Shown: positions 1-7,665, counted from the stretch's first letter. The stretch: 42,335 nt of DNA from an uncultured Bacteroidales bacterium (GCA_900547755.1 URIC01000012.1:1-42335), one strand, 5' to 3'. Made by a program: numbers and translations. Notes: a model not told the origin generated them from the letters alone.

Positions 1-154
1 GGAGCGTCTGGCACAGATGGAGAAGGATTACCTTCAGATGAAGGCCAACCACGCCGTCTCTCCCCTCGACAGCCCCGCGAAAATCACTGCTGACCGCAAG
101 ATGATTGCACGAGTGAAGACCGAGCTTCGCGCCCGCGAGCTCGCCGGAAAATAA
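1..154 (+). CDS. rpmC: 50S ribosomal protein L29 (uL29), C-terminal part
   Basis: The open frame enters from the left edge (codons from base 2) and ends with TAA at 152-154, giving about 50 residues that finish KTELRARELAGK. The tail DRKMIARVKTELRARE matches the end of L29, a helical protein at the peptide exit tunnel of the large subunit. Its place directly before rpsQ is the standard S10-cluster order (L16-L29-S17). The start lies outside the window. Confidence 0.85.
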   Translation, partial: ERLAQMEKDYLQMKANHAVSPLDSPAKITADRKMIARVKTELRARELAGK

Positions 155-200
155 TCCCCCAAATTAACCGTAATTACCCTTACCTTTTATTCAACCTGTT

Positions 201-461
201 ATGGAAGAAAAAAGAAACCTGCGCAAAGAGCGCATCGGCATCGTGTCGAGCAACAAGGGCGACAAGTCGATCACCGTTACGGTGAAATGGAAGGAGAAGC
301 ACCCCATCTACGGCAAGTTCGTCAACAAGACCAAGAAGTTCCACGCCCATGACGAGAACAACGAGTGCAGCGTAGGCGACAAAGTGCGCCTCATGGAGAC
401 CCGTCCTCTGTCTAAGACCAAGCGTTGGAGATTAGTTGAAATCATCGAAAAAGTTAAGTAA
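201..461 (+). CDS. rpsQ: 30S ribosomal protein S17 (uS17)
   Basis: This 86-residue protein has the S17 OB-fold pattern: an N-terminal KERIGIVSSNKGDKSITV strand pair, the central HPIYGKFV segment and the ETRPLSKTKRWRLVEI terminus. S17 is a primary 16S rRNA-binding protein of the small subunit. The gene sits 46 nt after rpmC and 3 nt before rplN, so it is co-transcribed with both. No Shine-Dalgarno is visible, as is usual in Bacteroidota. The length matches the family. Confidence 0.97.
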   Translation: MEEKRNLRKERIGIVSSNKGDKSITVTVKWKEKHPIYGKFVNKTKKFHAHDENNECSVGDKVRLMETRPLSKTKRWRLVEIIEKVK

Positions 462-464
462 GCC

Positions 465-830
465 ATGATACAGACCGAATCCCGATTGACCGTTGCCGAC
501 AACAGCGGCGCCAAAGAGGCACTGTGTATCCACGTCCTCGGAGGCACCGGCCGTCGTTACGCGTCCGTAGGCGACATCATCGTCGTCTCCGTCAAGAGCG
601 TCATCCCCTCTTCCGACGTAAAGAAGGGTACAGTCTCCAAGGCCGTCGTAGTCCGCACGAAGAAGGAAATCCGCCGTCCCGACGGTTCCTACATCCGTTT
701 CGACGACAACGCCTGCGTGCTGCTTAACAACGCCGGCGAGCTCCGCGGCACCCGTATCTTCGGCCCTGTCGCCCGTGAGCTCCGCGCCACCAACATGAAG
801 ATTGTCTCCCTCGCTCCCGAGGTCCTCTAA
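465..830 (+). CDS. rplN: 50S ribosomal protein L14 (uL14)
   Basis: The 121-residue protein begins MIQTESRLTVADNSGAKE, the L14 signature, and contains the conserved RRPDGSYIRFDDNACVLLN segment and GTRIFGPVARELR near the end. L14 is a beta-barrel protein at the 30S-50S interface, forming an intersubunit bridge. It follows rpsQ by 3 nt, and a 50-nt spacer separates it from rplX. It is full length and unremarkable. Confidence 0.98.
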   Translation: MIQTESRLTVADNSGAKEALCIHVLGGTGRRYASVGDIIVVSVKSVIPSSDVKKGTVSKAVVVRTKKEIRRPDGSYIRFDDNACVLLNNAGELRGTRIFGPVARELRATNMKIVSLAPEVL

Positions 831-880
831 TCACTGTCAAACCAACCGTAAACAAAAAACGACGACACGTCATCCCCATT

Positions 881-1201
881 ATGAGCAAAATGCATATTAA
901 AAAGGGCGATACCGTTTACGTTCTCGCAGGCGAGGACCGCGGCAAGCAGGGTCGCGTGCTTTCTGTAGACGCTGCCAAGAACCGCGCCATCGTTGAAGGC
1001 GTACACATCGTCTCCAAGAGCACCAAGCCCACCGCGAAGTATCCCCAGGGAGGCATCATAAAGATGGAAGCTCCCATCAATATCTCTAACCTCAGCCTCA
1101 TCGATCCCAAGAGCGGAAAACCGACCCGTATCGGCATCCGTGTCAACGATAAGGGCGAGAAAGTTCGTTACGCTAAAAAATCCGGAGAGGAAATCAAATA
1201 A
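881..1201 (+). CDS. rplX: 50S ribosomal protein L24 (uL24)
   Basis: This 106-residue protein has the KOW motif near the N terminus (KKGDTVYVLAGEDRGKQGRV, about residues 7-26) and the family ending with KPTRIGIRV. L24 starts 50S assembly by binding the 5' domain of 23S rRNA. Its TAA shares one base with the rplE ATG (TAATG at 1199-1203), which indicates translational coupling. The closely spaced second ATG at codon 4 leaves the exact start slightly uncertain. Confidence 0.97.
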   Translation: MSKMHIKKGDTVYVLAGEDRGKQGRVLSVDAAKNRAIVEGVHIVSKSTKPTAKYPQGGIIKMEAPINISNLSLIDPKSGKPTRIGIRVNDKGEKVRYAKKSGEEIK

Positions 1202-1746
1202 TGAGCACTACACTCCAGAAAAAATACGAAGAGACCATCGCGCCCGCAATGACCAAGGAGTTCAACTACACGACTCCGATGCAGGTGCCTCGTCTGAAGA
1301 AGATCGTCATCAACCAGGGCCTCGGCGAAGCCACCCAGGACAAGAAGATCATCGAGACCTCAATCAACGAGCTGACTGCCATCACCGGCCAGAAGGCTGT
1401 GGCTACCCTTTCCCGTAAGGATATCTCCAACTTCAAGCTGCGTAAGAAAATGCCCGTGGGCGTGATGGTGACACTGCGCAAGGACCGTATGTACGAGTTC
1501 CTGGAGCGTCTTATCCGTGTGGCTCTGCCCCGTATCCGCGACTTCAAGGGCATCAACGCCAAACTCGACGGTCGTGGCAACTACACGCTCGGCATCACAG
1601 AGCAGATTATTTTCCCCGAGATAAACATTGATAATGTGCCCAGACTCAACGGTATGAACATCACATTCGTGACTACCGCCCCCACAGACGAAGAAGGCTT
1701 CGCTCTGCTCAAACAGTTTGGCTTACCCTTTAAAACAGAGAAATAA
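1201..1746 (+). CDS. rplE: 50S ribosomal protein L5 (uL5)
   Basis: The 181-residue protein shows L5 landmarks: VPRLKKIVINQGLGEATQDKK, the ITGQKAV segment and LPRIRDFKGI, ending in the typical LLKQFGLPFK. L5 binds 5S rRNA and contacts the P-site tRNA in the central protuberance. Start and stop codons overlap those of rplX and rpsN by one base (TAATG at both junctions), so the three genes form a coupled block. A GGAGAGG stretch lies about 10 nt before the start. Confidence 0.98.
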   Translation: MSTTLQKKYEETIAPAMTKEFNYTTPMQVPRLKKIVINQGLGEATQDKKIIETSINELTAITGQKAVATLSRKDISNFKLRKKMPVGVMVTLRKDRMYEFLERLIRVALPRIRDFKGINAKLDGRGNYTLGITEQIIFPEINIDNVPRLNGMNITFVTTAPTDEEGFALLKQFGLPFKTEK

Positions 1747-2048
1747 TGGCAAAGGAATCAATGAAAGCGCGCGAGGTAAAGCGTCAGAAATTGGTAGCCC
1801 AGTATGCTGAGCGCAAGGCCGCCCTTAAGAAGGCCGCCCTTGCCGACGCCGACGGCAACATAGACTATGAGGCCCTGACCAAGCTGCAGAAGCTCCCCAA
1901 GAACGCTTCTCGCGTACGTCTGCACAACCGTTGCTCCATCACAGGCCGTCCCAAAGGTTATATGCGTCAGTTCGGCATCTCCCGTATCCAGTTCCGCGAG
2001 ATGGCCAGCGCAGGCCTTATCCCCGGCGTCAAGAAAGCAAGCTGGTAA
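1746..2048 (+). CDS. rpsN: 30S ribosomal protein S14 (uS14), zinc-free form
   Basis: The 100-residue protein carries the S14 core HNRCSITGRPKGYMRQFGIS and the end GLIPGVKKASW. The CxxC pairs of the short zinc-binding form are absent and only a single Cys remains in NRC, so this is the long zinc-independent type. S14 acts in assembly of the 30S head. It overlaps rplE by one base and is followed by a 110-nt spacer with two hairpins before rpsH. Confidence 0.97.
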   Translation: MAKESMKAREVKRQKLVAQYAERKAALKKAALADADGNIDYEALTKLQKLPKNASRVRLHNRCSITGRPKGYMRQFGISRIQFREMASAGLIPGVKKASW

Positions 2049-2066
2049 GCGAAGGCACACTAATCT

Positions 2067-2088
2067 CCGGGCCATTTTCCCGGCCCGG
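2067..2088 (+). other. GC-rich hairpin in the rpsN-rpsH spacer
   Basis: CCGGGCC at 2067-2073 pairs with GGCCCGG at 2082-2088 around an 8-nt loop. No U-tract follows, so it does not look like a terminator. A second inverted repeat (ATTGTTCAG 2120-2128 with CTGAA-t-CAAT 2134-2143) lies just upstream of rpsH. Roles in translation control or mRNA processing are inference. Confidence 0.5.
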
Positions 2089-2158
2089 TTACAAAAACGA
2101 AAATCAGAGAGTATTAAATATTGTTCAGAAATTCTGAATCAATTTAAACATCAAAAAA

Positions 2159-2557
2159 ATGACTGATCCCATAGCAGATTATCTGACGAGACTCAGGAAC
2201 GCCATCAAGGCAGGCCACCGCGTAGTGGAAATTCCCGGGTCCAAACTTAAGAAAGAGATCACAAAGATTCTTTTCGAGCAGGGCTACATCCTCAACTACA
2301 AATTCATGGAGGGTGACACCCCGTCCGGCGTAATCAAGATTGCGCTCAAGTACGACCCTGTAGACAAAGTGAATGCCATCCAGGGACTCAAGCGCGTATC
2401 GCGTCCGGGTCTCCGCCAGTACACAGGCTATAAAGATATGCCCCGTGTGCTCAACGGCCTGGGCATCGCCGTCCTCTCCACATCCAGAGGCGTGATGACC
2501 AACAAGCAGGCCAAAGAGCTGAAAGTCGGCGGCGAAGTGTTATGTTACGTTTATTAA
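2159..2557 (+). CDS. rpsH: 30S ribosomal protein S8 (uS8)
   Basis: The 132-residue protein starts MTDPIADYLTRLRNA and ends with LSTSRGVMTNKQAKELKVGGEVLCYVY, both diagnostic for S8. S8 is a primary 16S rRNA binder and, in E. coli, the translational repressor of the spc operon. Here a 110-nt structured spacer precedes the gene, unlike the tight spacing upstream. Whether S8 acts on that spacer cannot be judged from sequence alone. Confidence 0.97.
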   Translation: MTDPIADYLTRLRNAIKAGHRVVEIPGSKLKKEITKILFEQGYILNYKFMEGDTPSGVIKIALKYDPVDKVNAIQGLKRVSRPGLRQYTGYKDMPRVLNGLGIAVLSTSRGVMTNKQAKELKVGGEVLCYVY

Positions 2558-2559
2558 TC

Positions 2560-2568
2560 AAAGGAGGT
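2560..2568 (+). promoter_or_regulatory. Perfect Shine-Dalgarno before rplF
   Basis: AAAGGAGGT at 2560-2568 ends 7 nt before the rplF ATG at 2576, which is ideal geometry. Almost no other start in this window has such a site, and Bacteroidota ribosomes generally do not use Shine-Dalgarno pairing. It fixes the rplF start. Confidence 0.85.
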
Positions 2569-2575
2569 ATTCAGT

Positions 2576-3130
2576 ATGTCAAGAATTGGTAAATCACCCA
2601 TAGCGATACCTGCCGGCGTAAGCGTTCAGGTTAAAGACAACACAGTTACAGTGAAAGGTCCCAAGGGCGAACTCACACAGGTCGTAAACCCCGACATCAA
2701 GGTGGAGGAGGAAAACGGCCACATCGTGGTAAGCCGTCCCGGCGACGACCGTGAGCACCGTGCTCTTCACGGCCTCTATCGCGCTCTTATCCACAACATG
2801 GTGGTAGGTGTGAGCGAAGGCTATAAGAAAGAGATGGAGTTGGTCGGCGTAGGTTACCGTGCCACAAGCACCGGTCAGGTGCTGGAGCTGGCACTGGGCT
2901 TCTCTCACGCTATCTATATCAAGCTCCCCAAAGAGATTAAGGTAGAGGCCAAGAGCGAGCGTAACAAGAACCCGCTCATTATCCTTGAGAGCGCGGACAA
3001 GCAGCTCCTGGGACAGGTATGCGCCAAGATACGCTCACTGCGCAAGCCCGAACCTTACAAGGGCAAGGGTATCAAGTTTGTCGGCGAGATTATCCGTCGC
3101 AAGTCTGGTAAGAGTGCAAATGCCAAATAA
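2576..3130 (+). CDS. rplF: 50S ribosomal protein L6 (uL6)
   Basis: The 184-residue protein begins MSRIGKSPIAIPAGV, has VTVKGPKGEL, the repeat-domain segment VGVGYRAT and the family signature PEPYKGKGIKFVGEIIRRKSGK. L6 lies near the GTPase-associated centre of the 50S subunit. The start is set by a perfect AAAGGAGGT, which is exceptional in this phylum. It is 18 nt after rpsH and 16 nt before rplR. Confidence 0.98.
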   Translation: MSRIGKSPIAIPAGVSVQVKDNTVTVKGPKGELTQVVNPDIKVEEENGHIVVSRPGDDREHRALHGLYRALIHNMVVGVSEGYKKEMELVGVGYRATSTGQVLELALGFSHAIYIKLPKEIKVEAKSERNKNPLIILESADKQLLGQVCAKIRSLRKPEPYKGKGIKFVGEIIRRKSGKSANAK

Positions 3131-3146
3131 TTAAAAGTCAGAAGCA

Positions 3147-3488
3147 ATGATATCTAAGATAGCAAGAAGAAATAAAATCAAGACACGTATCCGCGGTCGC
3201 ATCTCCGGCACCGCCCAGCGTCCTCGCATGAGCGTATTCCGCTCCAACAAGGCCATCTACGTGCAGCTTATCGACGACCTGGCCGGCAAGACGCTTTGCG
3301 CCGCCGACTCCAGAGGTATCGCCGAAGGCACCAAGACAGAAATCAGCGCCAAGGTAGGCGAGAAGGTAGCCCAGAAGGCCCTTGAACTCGGTATCACCGA
3401 GGTGGTTTTCGACCGTAACGGCTACCTTTTCCACGGCAGAGTAAAATCATTGGCCGACGCAGCACGCAAGGCCGGTCTTAAATTCTAA
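3147..3488 (+). CDS. rplR: 50S ribosomal protein L18 (uL18)
   Basis: The 113-residue protein has the L18 pattern RISGTAQRPRMSVFRSNKAIYVQLIDD, then VFDRNGYLFHGRVKSLADAARKAGLKF at the end (shown here in part: GYLFHGRVKSLADAAR). L18 binds 5S rRNA together with L5. It is shorter at the basic N terminus than some homologues but within range. It lies 16 nt after rplF and 8 nt before rpsE. Confidence 0.97.
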   Translation: MISKIARRNKIKTRIRGRISGTAQRPRMSVFRSNKAIYVQLIDDLAGKTLCAADSRGIAEGTKTEISAKVGEKVAQKALELGITEVVFDRNGYLFHGRVKSLADAARKAGLKF

Positions 3489-3496
3489 ACACAGAT

Positions 3497-4018
3497 ATGG
3501 CAACAAAGAACAACAGAGTAAAATCTACAAATGATTTGGAGCTGCAAGACCGCCTGGTAGCCATCAACCGTGTGACCAAGGTCACCAAGGGTGGCCGCGC
3601 TTTCAGCTTCGCAGCCATCGTGGTCGTCGGCAACGGCAACGGCGTTATCGGCTGGGGTCTGGGCAAGGCCAACGAGGTGACAGCCGCCATAGCCAAAGGC
3701 GTGGAGGCCGCTAAGAAGAACCTTATCCGCGTTCCCGTTCACAACGGCACGATTCCTCACGAGCAGGTGGCCAAATTCGGCGGCAGCCGCATTTTCCTCA
3801 AACCCGCTTCCACCGGTACCGGTGTAAAGGCCGGCGGCGCTATGCGTGCGGTGCTTGAAAGCGTAGGTGTAACCGATGTGCTGGCCAAGAGCAAGGGTTC
3901 TTCCAACCCTCACAACCTTGTAAAGGCCACGATTGCCGCCCTCGGCGAGATGCGCAGCCCCGCGCAGGTGGCACAGAACAGAGGTATCACCGTAGACGAA
4001 GTATTTAACGGCAAATAA
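3497..4018 (+). CDS. rpsE: 30S ribosomal protein S5 (uS5)
   Basis: The 173-residue protein has the N-terminal double-stranded RNA-binding domain (RLVAINRVTKVTKGGRAFSF, about residues 19-38) with GWGLGKANEVTAAIAKG, and the C-terminal domain with GGAMRAVLESVG and NPHNLVKATIAAL. S5 supports mRNA entry and decoding accuracy. It lies in standard spc order, 8 nt after rplR and 17 nt before rpmD. Confidence 0.98.
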   Translation: MATKNNRVKSTNDLELQDRLVAINRVTKVTKGGRAFSFAAIVVVGNGNGVIGWGLGKANEVTAAIAKGVEAAKKNLIRVPVHNGTIPHEQVAKFGGSRIFLKPASTGTGVKAGGAMRAVLESVGVTDVLAKSKGSSNPHNLVKATIAALGEMRSPAQVAQNRGITVDEVFNGK

Positions 4019-4035
4019 AATTCAGAATTAGCACA

Positions 4036-4215
4036 ATGGCAAAACTCATTATCAAGCAAATCAAGAGCCGCATCAATTGCCCTCATGACCAGAAGGCCAC
4101 GCTCGATGCCCTTGGTCTGAAGAAGATGAACCACACCGTGGAGCATGAGGATAATCCCTGCATCCGCGGCATGGTACGCAAGGTACATCATCTGGTTCAG
4201 GTAACCGAGGCCTGA
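4036..4215 (+). CDS. rpmD: 50S ribosomal protein L30 (uL30)
   Basis: A 59-codon frame runs from ATG at 4036 to TGA at 4213-4215. The product starts MAKLIIKQIKSRINCP and has the L30 pattern DQKATLDALGLKKMNHTV with MVRKVHHLVQV near the end. L30 is a small alpha-beta protein of the 50S subunit. Length and position (rpsE-rpmD-rplO) are exactly as expected. A 178-nt spacer then interrupts the otherwise tight cluster. Confidence 0.95.
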   Translation: MAKLIIKQIKSRINCPHDQKATLDALGLKKMNHTVEHEDNPCIRGMVRKVHHLVQVTEA

Positions 4216-4320
4216 GAGAGCGGTGTTTCTGAATTTTAGAGAATTAAGTTAAAATTAACATTCTGAGCCTCTGAAGCCGACTCCCCCGGCGCCCTCGTGC
4301 ATGGCGTTGATGTTTCGGAA

Positions 4321-4358
4321 GTCCGCGGACAAGGCGGACAGCTCCTTGACAGGCAAGG
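4321..4358 (+). other. Two-hairpin RNA element in the rpmD-rplO spacer (copy A)
   Basis: GTCCGC 4321-4326 pairs with GCGGAC 4334-4339. The linker AGCT (4340-4343) is followed at once by CCTTG 4344-4348 pairing with CAAGG 4354-4358. The same order (GC stem, AGCT linker, CCTTG/CAAGG stem) recurs at 7769-7801. The role is unknown; a ribosomal-protein binding or processing site is one inference. Confidence 0.45.
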
Positions 4359-4393
4359 GATTCGGCTCAAGCTCCCCAAAACATTCAGCAACA

Positions 4394-4846
4394 ATGAAAT
4401 TCGAATTAAATAATCTGCAGCCGGCAGTGGGTTCCAATAAGGACCGCAAAAGAGTAGGCCGCGGCCCCGGCAGCGGTTACGGCGGTACATCCACCCGCGG
4501 ACACAAAGGCGCAAAATCCCGTTCCGGCTACAAGCATAAAGTCGGTTTCGAGGGCGGTCAGATGCCTTTGCAGCGCCGTGTGCCCAAGTTTGGCTTTAAG
4601 AACATAAATCGCGTAGAGTACAAAGCTATCAACCTCAACGTCCTGGAGGAACTCGCCCAGGCCAAAGACCTTACTAAGATTACGGTAGCCGACCTGCTCG
4701 CCGCAGGCCTTGTGTCTAAGAACAGCCTCGTCAAGATTCTTGGCGGCGGCAAGCTCACCAAGGCTCTGGAGGTAGAGGCAAACGCCTTCTCGAAGTCAGC
4801 GGAAGAGGCTATTGCAGCCGTCGGTGGTACCGTAATTAAAAAGTAA
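4394..4846 (+). CDS. rplO: 50S ribosomal protein L15 (uL15)
   Basis: The 150-residue protein starts MKFELNNLQPAVGSNKDRKR and continues with the glycine-rich GRGPGSGYGGTSTRGHKG and the GFEGGQMPLQRRVPKFGF signature. L15 is a late assembly protein of the 50S subunit. The frame is open 31 codons further upstream to 4301, but that stretch is GC-rich spacer with hairpins and no L15 similarity, so the start at 4394 is preferred. secY follows after 6 nt. Confidence 0.95.
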   Translation: MKFELNNLQPAVGSNKDRKRVGRGPGSGYGGTSTRGHKGAKSRSGYKHKVGFEGGQMPLQRRVPKFGFKNINRVEYKAINLNVLEELAQAKDLTKITVADLLAAGLVSKNSLVKILGGGKLTKALEVEANAFSKSAEEAIAAVGGTVIKK

Positions 4847-4852
4847 AGTAAA

Positions 4853-6199
4853 ATGGGATTTGTAAAAACAATAAAAAATATCTGGAGCGTAGAGGATTTG
4901 CGCAAGCGCATAGGCATCACTCTGCTGCTTGTCATCATCTATCGCTTCGGATGCTATGTGGTGCTCCCCGGCATCAATCCGGACGACCTCACCAAGCTGA
5001 AGGAGTTCTCCTCCGGCGGCTTGATGCAGCTTCTGGATATGTTCTCCGGCGGCGCCTTCTCGCAGGCCTCTATCTTTGCCTTGGGTATCATGCCTTACAT
5101 CACTGCGTCCATCGTGATACAGTTGCTCGGCATGGTATTGCCCTCGTTCCAGAAGATGCAGCGCGAAGGCGAGAGCGGCAGGATGAAGCTCAACCAGTAC
5201 ACACGCTGGCTCACAGTGATTATCCTATTGCTCCAGTCACCTGCTTACCTGCTGAACCTGAAAGCGCAGATTGGCGCTGCAGGCGCTACGGCGGCGGCCA
5301 ACTCCATTACGGGGCTGAACATAGCGTTTATGACCATAATCCTTACAGCCGGCTCCATGTTCATCATGTGGCTTGGCGAGCGCATAGACCAGAAAGGAGT
5401 GGGCAACGGCATCTCGTTCATCATCCTTATTGGTATCATCGCCCGTCTGCCCGAGGCCTTCATTCAGGAGTTCAGCCAGCGTCTGCTTAATTCGGCAGGC
5501 GGCGGCCTGGTGATGTTCCTTGTGGAGATTGTCATTCTGTTGGCCGTGATAGCCGGTGCGGTGCTGCTTGTACAGGGTACCCGCAAGGTGCCTGTGCAAT
5601 ACGCCAAGCGTATCGTGGGCAACAAGCAGTATGGCGGCGCCCGCCAGTACATTCCCCTGAAGGTGAATGCCGCCGGTGTAATGCCGATTATCTTCGCGCA
5701 GGCCCTGATGTTCATTCCTATGACATTGGCCGGCTTCAACACGGAGAATACCGGTTTCCTCGGGGCTCTGACCGATATGTACGGATTCTGGTATAACTTT
5801 ATCTACTTCCTGATGATTGTGGCCTTCACATACTTCTACACCGCCATCACAGTGCGTCCTTCGCAGATGGCGGAAGACATGAAGCGCAACAATGGCTTTA
5901 TACCCGGTGTCAAGCCCGGCAAGCCCACAGTGGAGTATCTGGATACAATCATGAGCCGTATCACACTGCCCGGTTCCATATTCCTGGGTATTGTGGCTAT
6001 CCTGCCCGCAATTGCGTATATCTGCGGTCTTAACCGCAGCTTCGCGCAGTTCTTCGGCGGTACATCACTGCTTATCCTTGTAGGTGTGATACTCGACACA
6101 CTGCGTATCGTGGAAGGTCACTTGTTAATGCGTCACTACGACGGACTTATGAAAGACGGCCGCATCAAAGGCCGTACCACAGGCAACAGCGCATTCTGA
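4853..6199 (+). CDS. secY: Preprotein translocase subunit SecY
   Basis: The 448-residue protein has the ten-helix SecY layout, with an amphipathic N terminus, the plug-region sequence SGGAFSQASIFALGIMPYI and the cytosolic loop RKVPVQYAKR. It ends in the C-terminal helices with VEGHLLMRHYDGLMKDGR. SecY forms the protein-conducting channel in the inner membrane with SecE and SecG and works with SecA. It is 6 nt after rplO, the usual spc arrangement. A 199-nt spacer separates it from map. Confidence 0.98.
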   Translation: MGFVKTIKNIWSVEDLRKRIGITLLLVIIYRFGCYVVLPGINPDDLTKLKEFSSGGLMQLLDMFSGGAFSQASIFALGIMPYITASIVIQLLGMVLPSFQKMQREGESGRMKLNQYTRWLTVIILLLQSPAYLLNLKAQIGAAGATAAANSITGLNIAFMTIILTAGSMFIMWLGERIDQKGVGNGISFIILIGIIARLPEAFIQEFSQRLLNSAGGGLVMFLVEIVILLAVIAGAVLLVQGTRKVPVQYAKRIVGNKQYGGARQYIPLKVNAAGVMPIIFAQALMFIPMTLAGFNTENTGFLGALTDMYGFWYNFIYFLMIVAFTYFYTAITVRPSQMAEDMKRNNGFIPGVKPGKPTVEYLDTIMSRITLPGSIFLGIVAILPAIAYICGLNRSFAQFFGGTSLLILVGVILDTLRIVEGHLLMRHYDGLMKDGRIKGRTTGNSAF

Positions 6200-6211
6200 T
6201 AATTGCAGCAT

Positions 6212-6375
6212 TCGCGGAGTGAGGAGTTCCGAGTGCGGGACACTTCACTCACGCGAAACTCGATAACCTGAAAACTTTAGACTTTTAATTAAAGAAGACG
6301 GGAATACGGTCCCCGAGTCCTCTCCCACCTCGACCCCACATGACGGGCAAAGTCCCGACGAAGACCTCCGGACCG
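6212..6375 (+). other. Structured secY-map spacer
   Basis: TCGCGGAGTGA from 6212 pairs with TCACTCACGCGA ending at 6256 as an 11-bp stem with one bulge. A second structure has CGGTCC 6307-6312 closing with GGACCG 6370-6375 and an inner CGGG/CCCG hairpin. There is no U-tract, so read-through into map is expected. Function is unknown; attenuation or RNase processing are possibilities. Confidence 0.4.
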
Positions 6376-6398
6376 GATACTGACTTCTGAAGCAAAAG

Positions 6399-7265
6399 AT
6401 GATTTTTCTCAAGACATCTGAAGAAATAGAACTTGTACGTGCAGCTTCGCTGCTCTGCAGCCAAGCCCTCGGAGAGGTGTCCAAGTGGGTAAAACCTGGG
6501 GTCACCACTCAGAAGCTGGACACAATAGCCCGCGAATATATCTGCGACAACGGCGGCAAGCCCGCCTGTCTGGGATATGGCGGATTTCCCGGCACTCTCT
6601 GTATCGAAGTCAACGAGACGGTGGTGCATGGATTTCCCTCCGCTTATGTCCTTCAGGAAGGAGACATCGTGGGCACTGATTGTGTAGTGGAGCTGGACGG
6701 CTACAACGGCGATATGTGCTACACATTCCCTGTAGGGGAGGTGAGTCCTGAGGTGATGCGTCTTCTTGACGTTACAAAGGAGAGCCTCTACAAAGGTATC
6801 GCGGCGGCCCATGTGGGGCGCAGAATAGGTGACATCGCTAATACAGTGCAGACCTATTGCGAGAAACAGGGCTACAGCATAGTACGCGAGATGTGCGGAC
6901 ACGGCATAGGCCGCAAGATGCACGAGGATCCCGAAGTGCCCAATTACGGACGTCGTGGAATAGGTCCTGTCTTGCGCAACGGTATGTGTATCTGCATAGA
7001 GCCGATGGTGAATATGGGCAGCAAGAACATCGTCATAGAACGTGACGGCTGGCAGTGCCGCACCAGGGACCGCAAGCCTTCGGCACACTTCGAACACACT
7101 ATCGCGATGGTGGATGACCGCCCGGAAATACTCACCACTTTCAAGTTCATAGAAGATGCCATACGCGAGCGTGGAGGTGTAGTCCCCGGCCTCAGGAGCG
7201 AACACTCGGCAGAGGCTGCGGCACTCGCCGTGGACCGCAACACCGAAAAAGAGAAAAACGTCTGA
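6399..7265 (+). CDS. map: Methionine aminopeptidase, type I
   Basis: The 288-residue enzyme removes initiator methionine from nascent proteins. The metal-site motifs are present in order: the conserved His in NETVVHGFPS, the two Asp in GTDCVVELDGYNGDMCY, the His in MCGHGIG, Glu in CICIEPMV and Glu-His in HFEHTIAM. It is longer than the usual ~250-265 residues because of a charged C-terminal tail after DDRPEIL. It lies between secY and infA, as is common. The chosen ATG gives the normal MIFLKTSEEIEL start. Confidence 0.95.
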   Translation: MIFLKTSEEIELVRAASLLCSQALGEVSKWVKPGVTTQKLDTIAREYICDNGGKPACLGYGGFPGTLCIEVNETVVHGFPSAYVLQEGDIVGTDCVVELDGYNGDMCYTFPVGEVSPEVMRLLDVTKESLYKGIAAAHVGRRIGDIANTVQTYCEKQGYSIVREMCGHGIGRKMHEDPEVPNYGRRGIGPVLRNGMCICIEPMVNMGSKNIVIERDGWQCRTRDRKPSAHFEHTIAMVDDRPEILTTFKFIEDAIRERGGVVPGLRSEHSAEAAALAVDRNTEKEKNV

Positions 7266-7305
7266 ACAAATTAACTTCACAAATTAAATCCAAGTACACA
7301 GATTT

Positions 7306-7524
7306 ATGGCAAAGCAAGCTGCGATAGAGATAGACGGCGTAATCCTGGAGGCTCTCTCCAACGCGATGTTCAAGGTAGAGTTGGAGAACGGTCACGAGAT
7401 AACCGCCCATATATCCGGCAAGATGAGAATGCACTACATAAAGATACTTCCCGGCGACAAGGTGCGAGTGGAGATGTCACCCTATGACCTGAGCAAAGGA
7501 CGTATCTCATTCCGCTACAAATAA
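7306..7524 (+). CDS. infA: Translation initiation factor IF-1
   Basis: The 72-residue protein is a single S1-type OB fold, starting MAKQAAIEIDGVILEALSNA and including AHISGKMRMHYIKILPGDKV and the final GRISFRYK. IF-1 binds the 30S A site with IF-2 and IF-3 during initiation. It is full length and sits 40 nt after map and 24 nt before rpmJ, the conserved order in many bacteria. Confidence 0.98.
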   Translation: MAKQAAIEIDGVILEALSNAMFKVELENGHEITAHISGKMRMHYIKILPGDKVRVEMSPYDLSKGRISFRYK

Positions 7525-7548
7525 TCAAAACAAATATCAGCAACGACA

Positions 7549-7665
7549 ATGAAAGTAAGAGCCTCAGTAAAGAAGCGCACTCCCGACAGCAAAATCGTAC
7601 GCCGTAAGGGAAGACTCTATGTTATCAACAAGAAAAATCCTAAGTACAAGCAGCGTCAGGGCTAA
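7549..7665 (+). CDS. rpmJ: 50S ribosomal protein L36 (bL36), cysteine-free form
   Basis: A 38-codon frame from ATG 7549 to TAA 7663-7665 encodes MKVRASVKKRTPDSKIVRR and ends NPKYKQRQG. This is L36, a tiny protein stabilising 23S rRNA helices. The usual zinc ligands (Cys-x2-Cys, Cys, His) are replaced by Thr, Ser, Asn and Tyr, so it is the zinc-independent type. It lies between infA and rpsM, as expected. Confidence 0.95.
   Translation: MKVRASVKKRTPDSKIVRRKGRLYVINKKNPKYKQRQG

Noticed and set aside
4301..4393. In-frame N-terminal extension of L15 by 31 codons
   Set aside because: The stretch has no L15 similarity, contains RNA hairpins and has no independent start support; normal L15 begins at 4394.
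6285..7280. 331-codon open frame opposite map
   Set aside because: Antisense shadow of a methionine aminopeptidase with complete active-site motifs.
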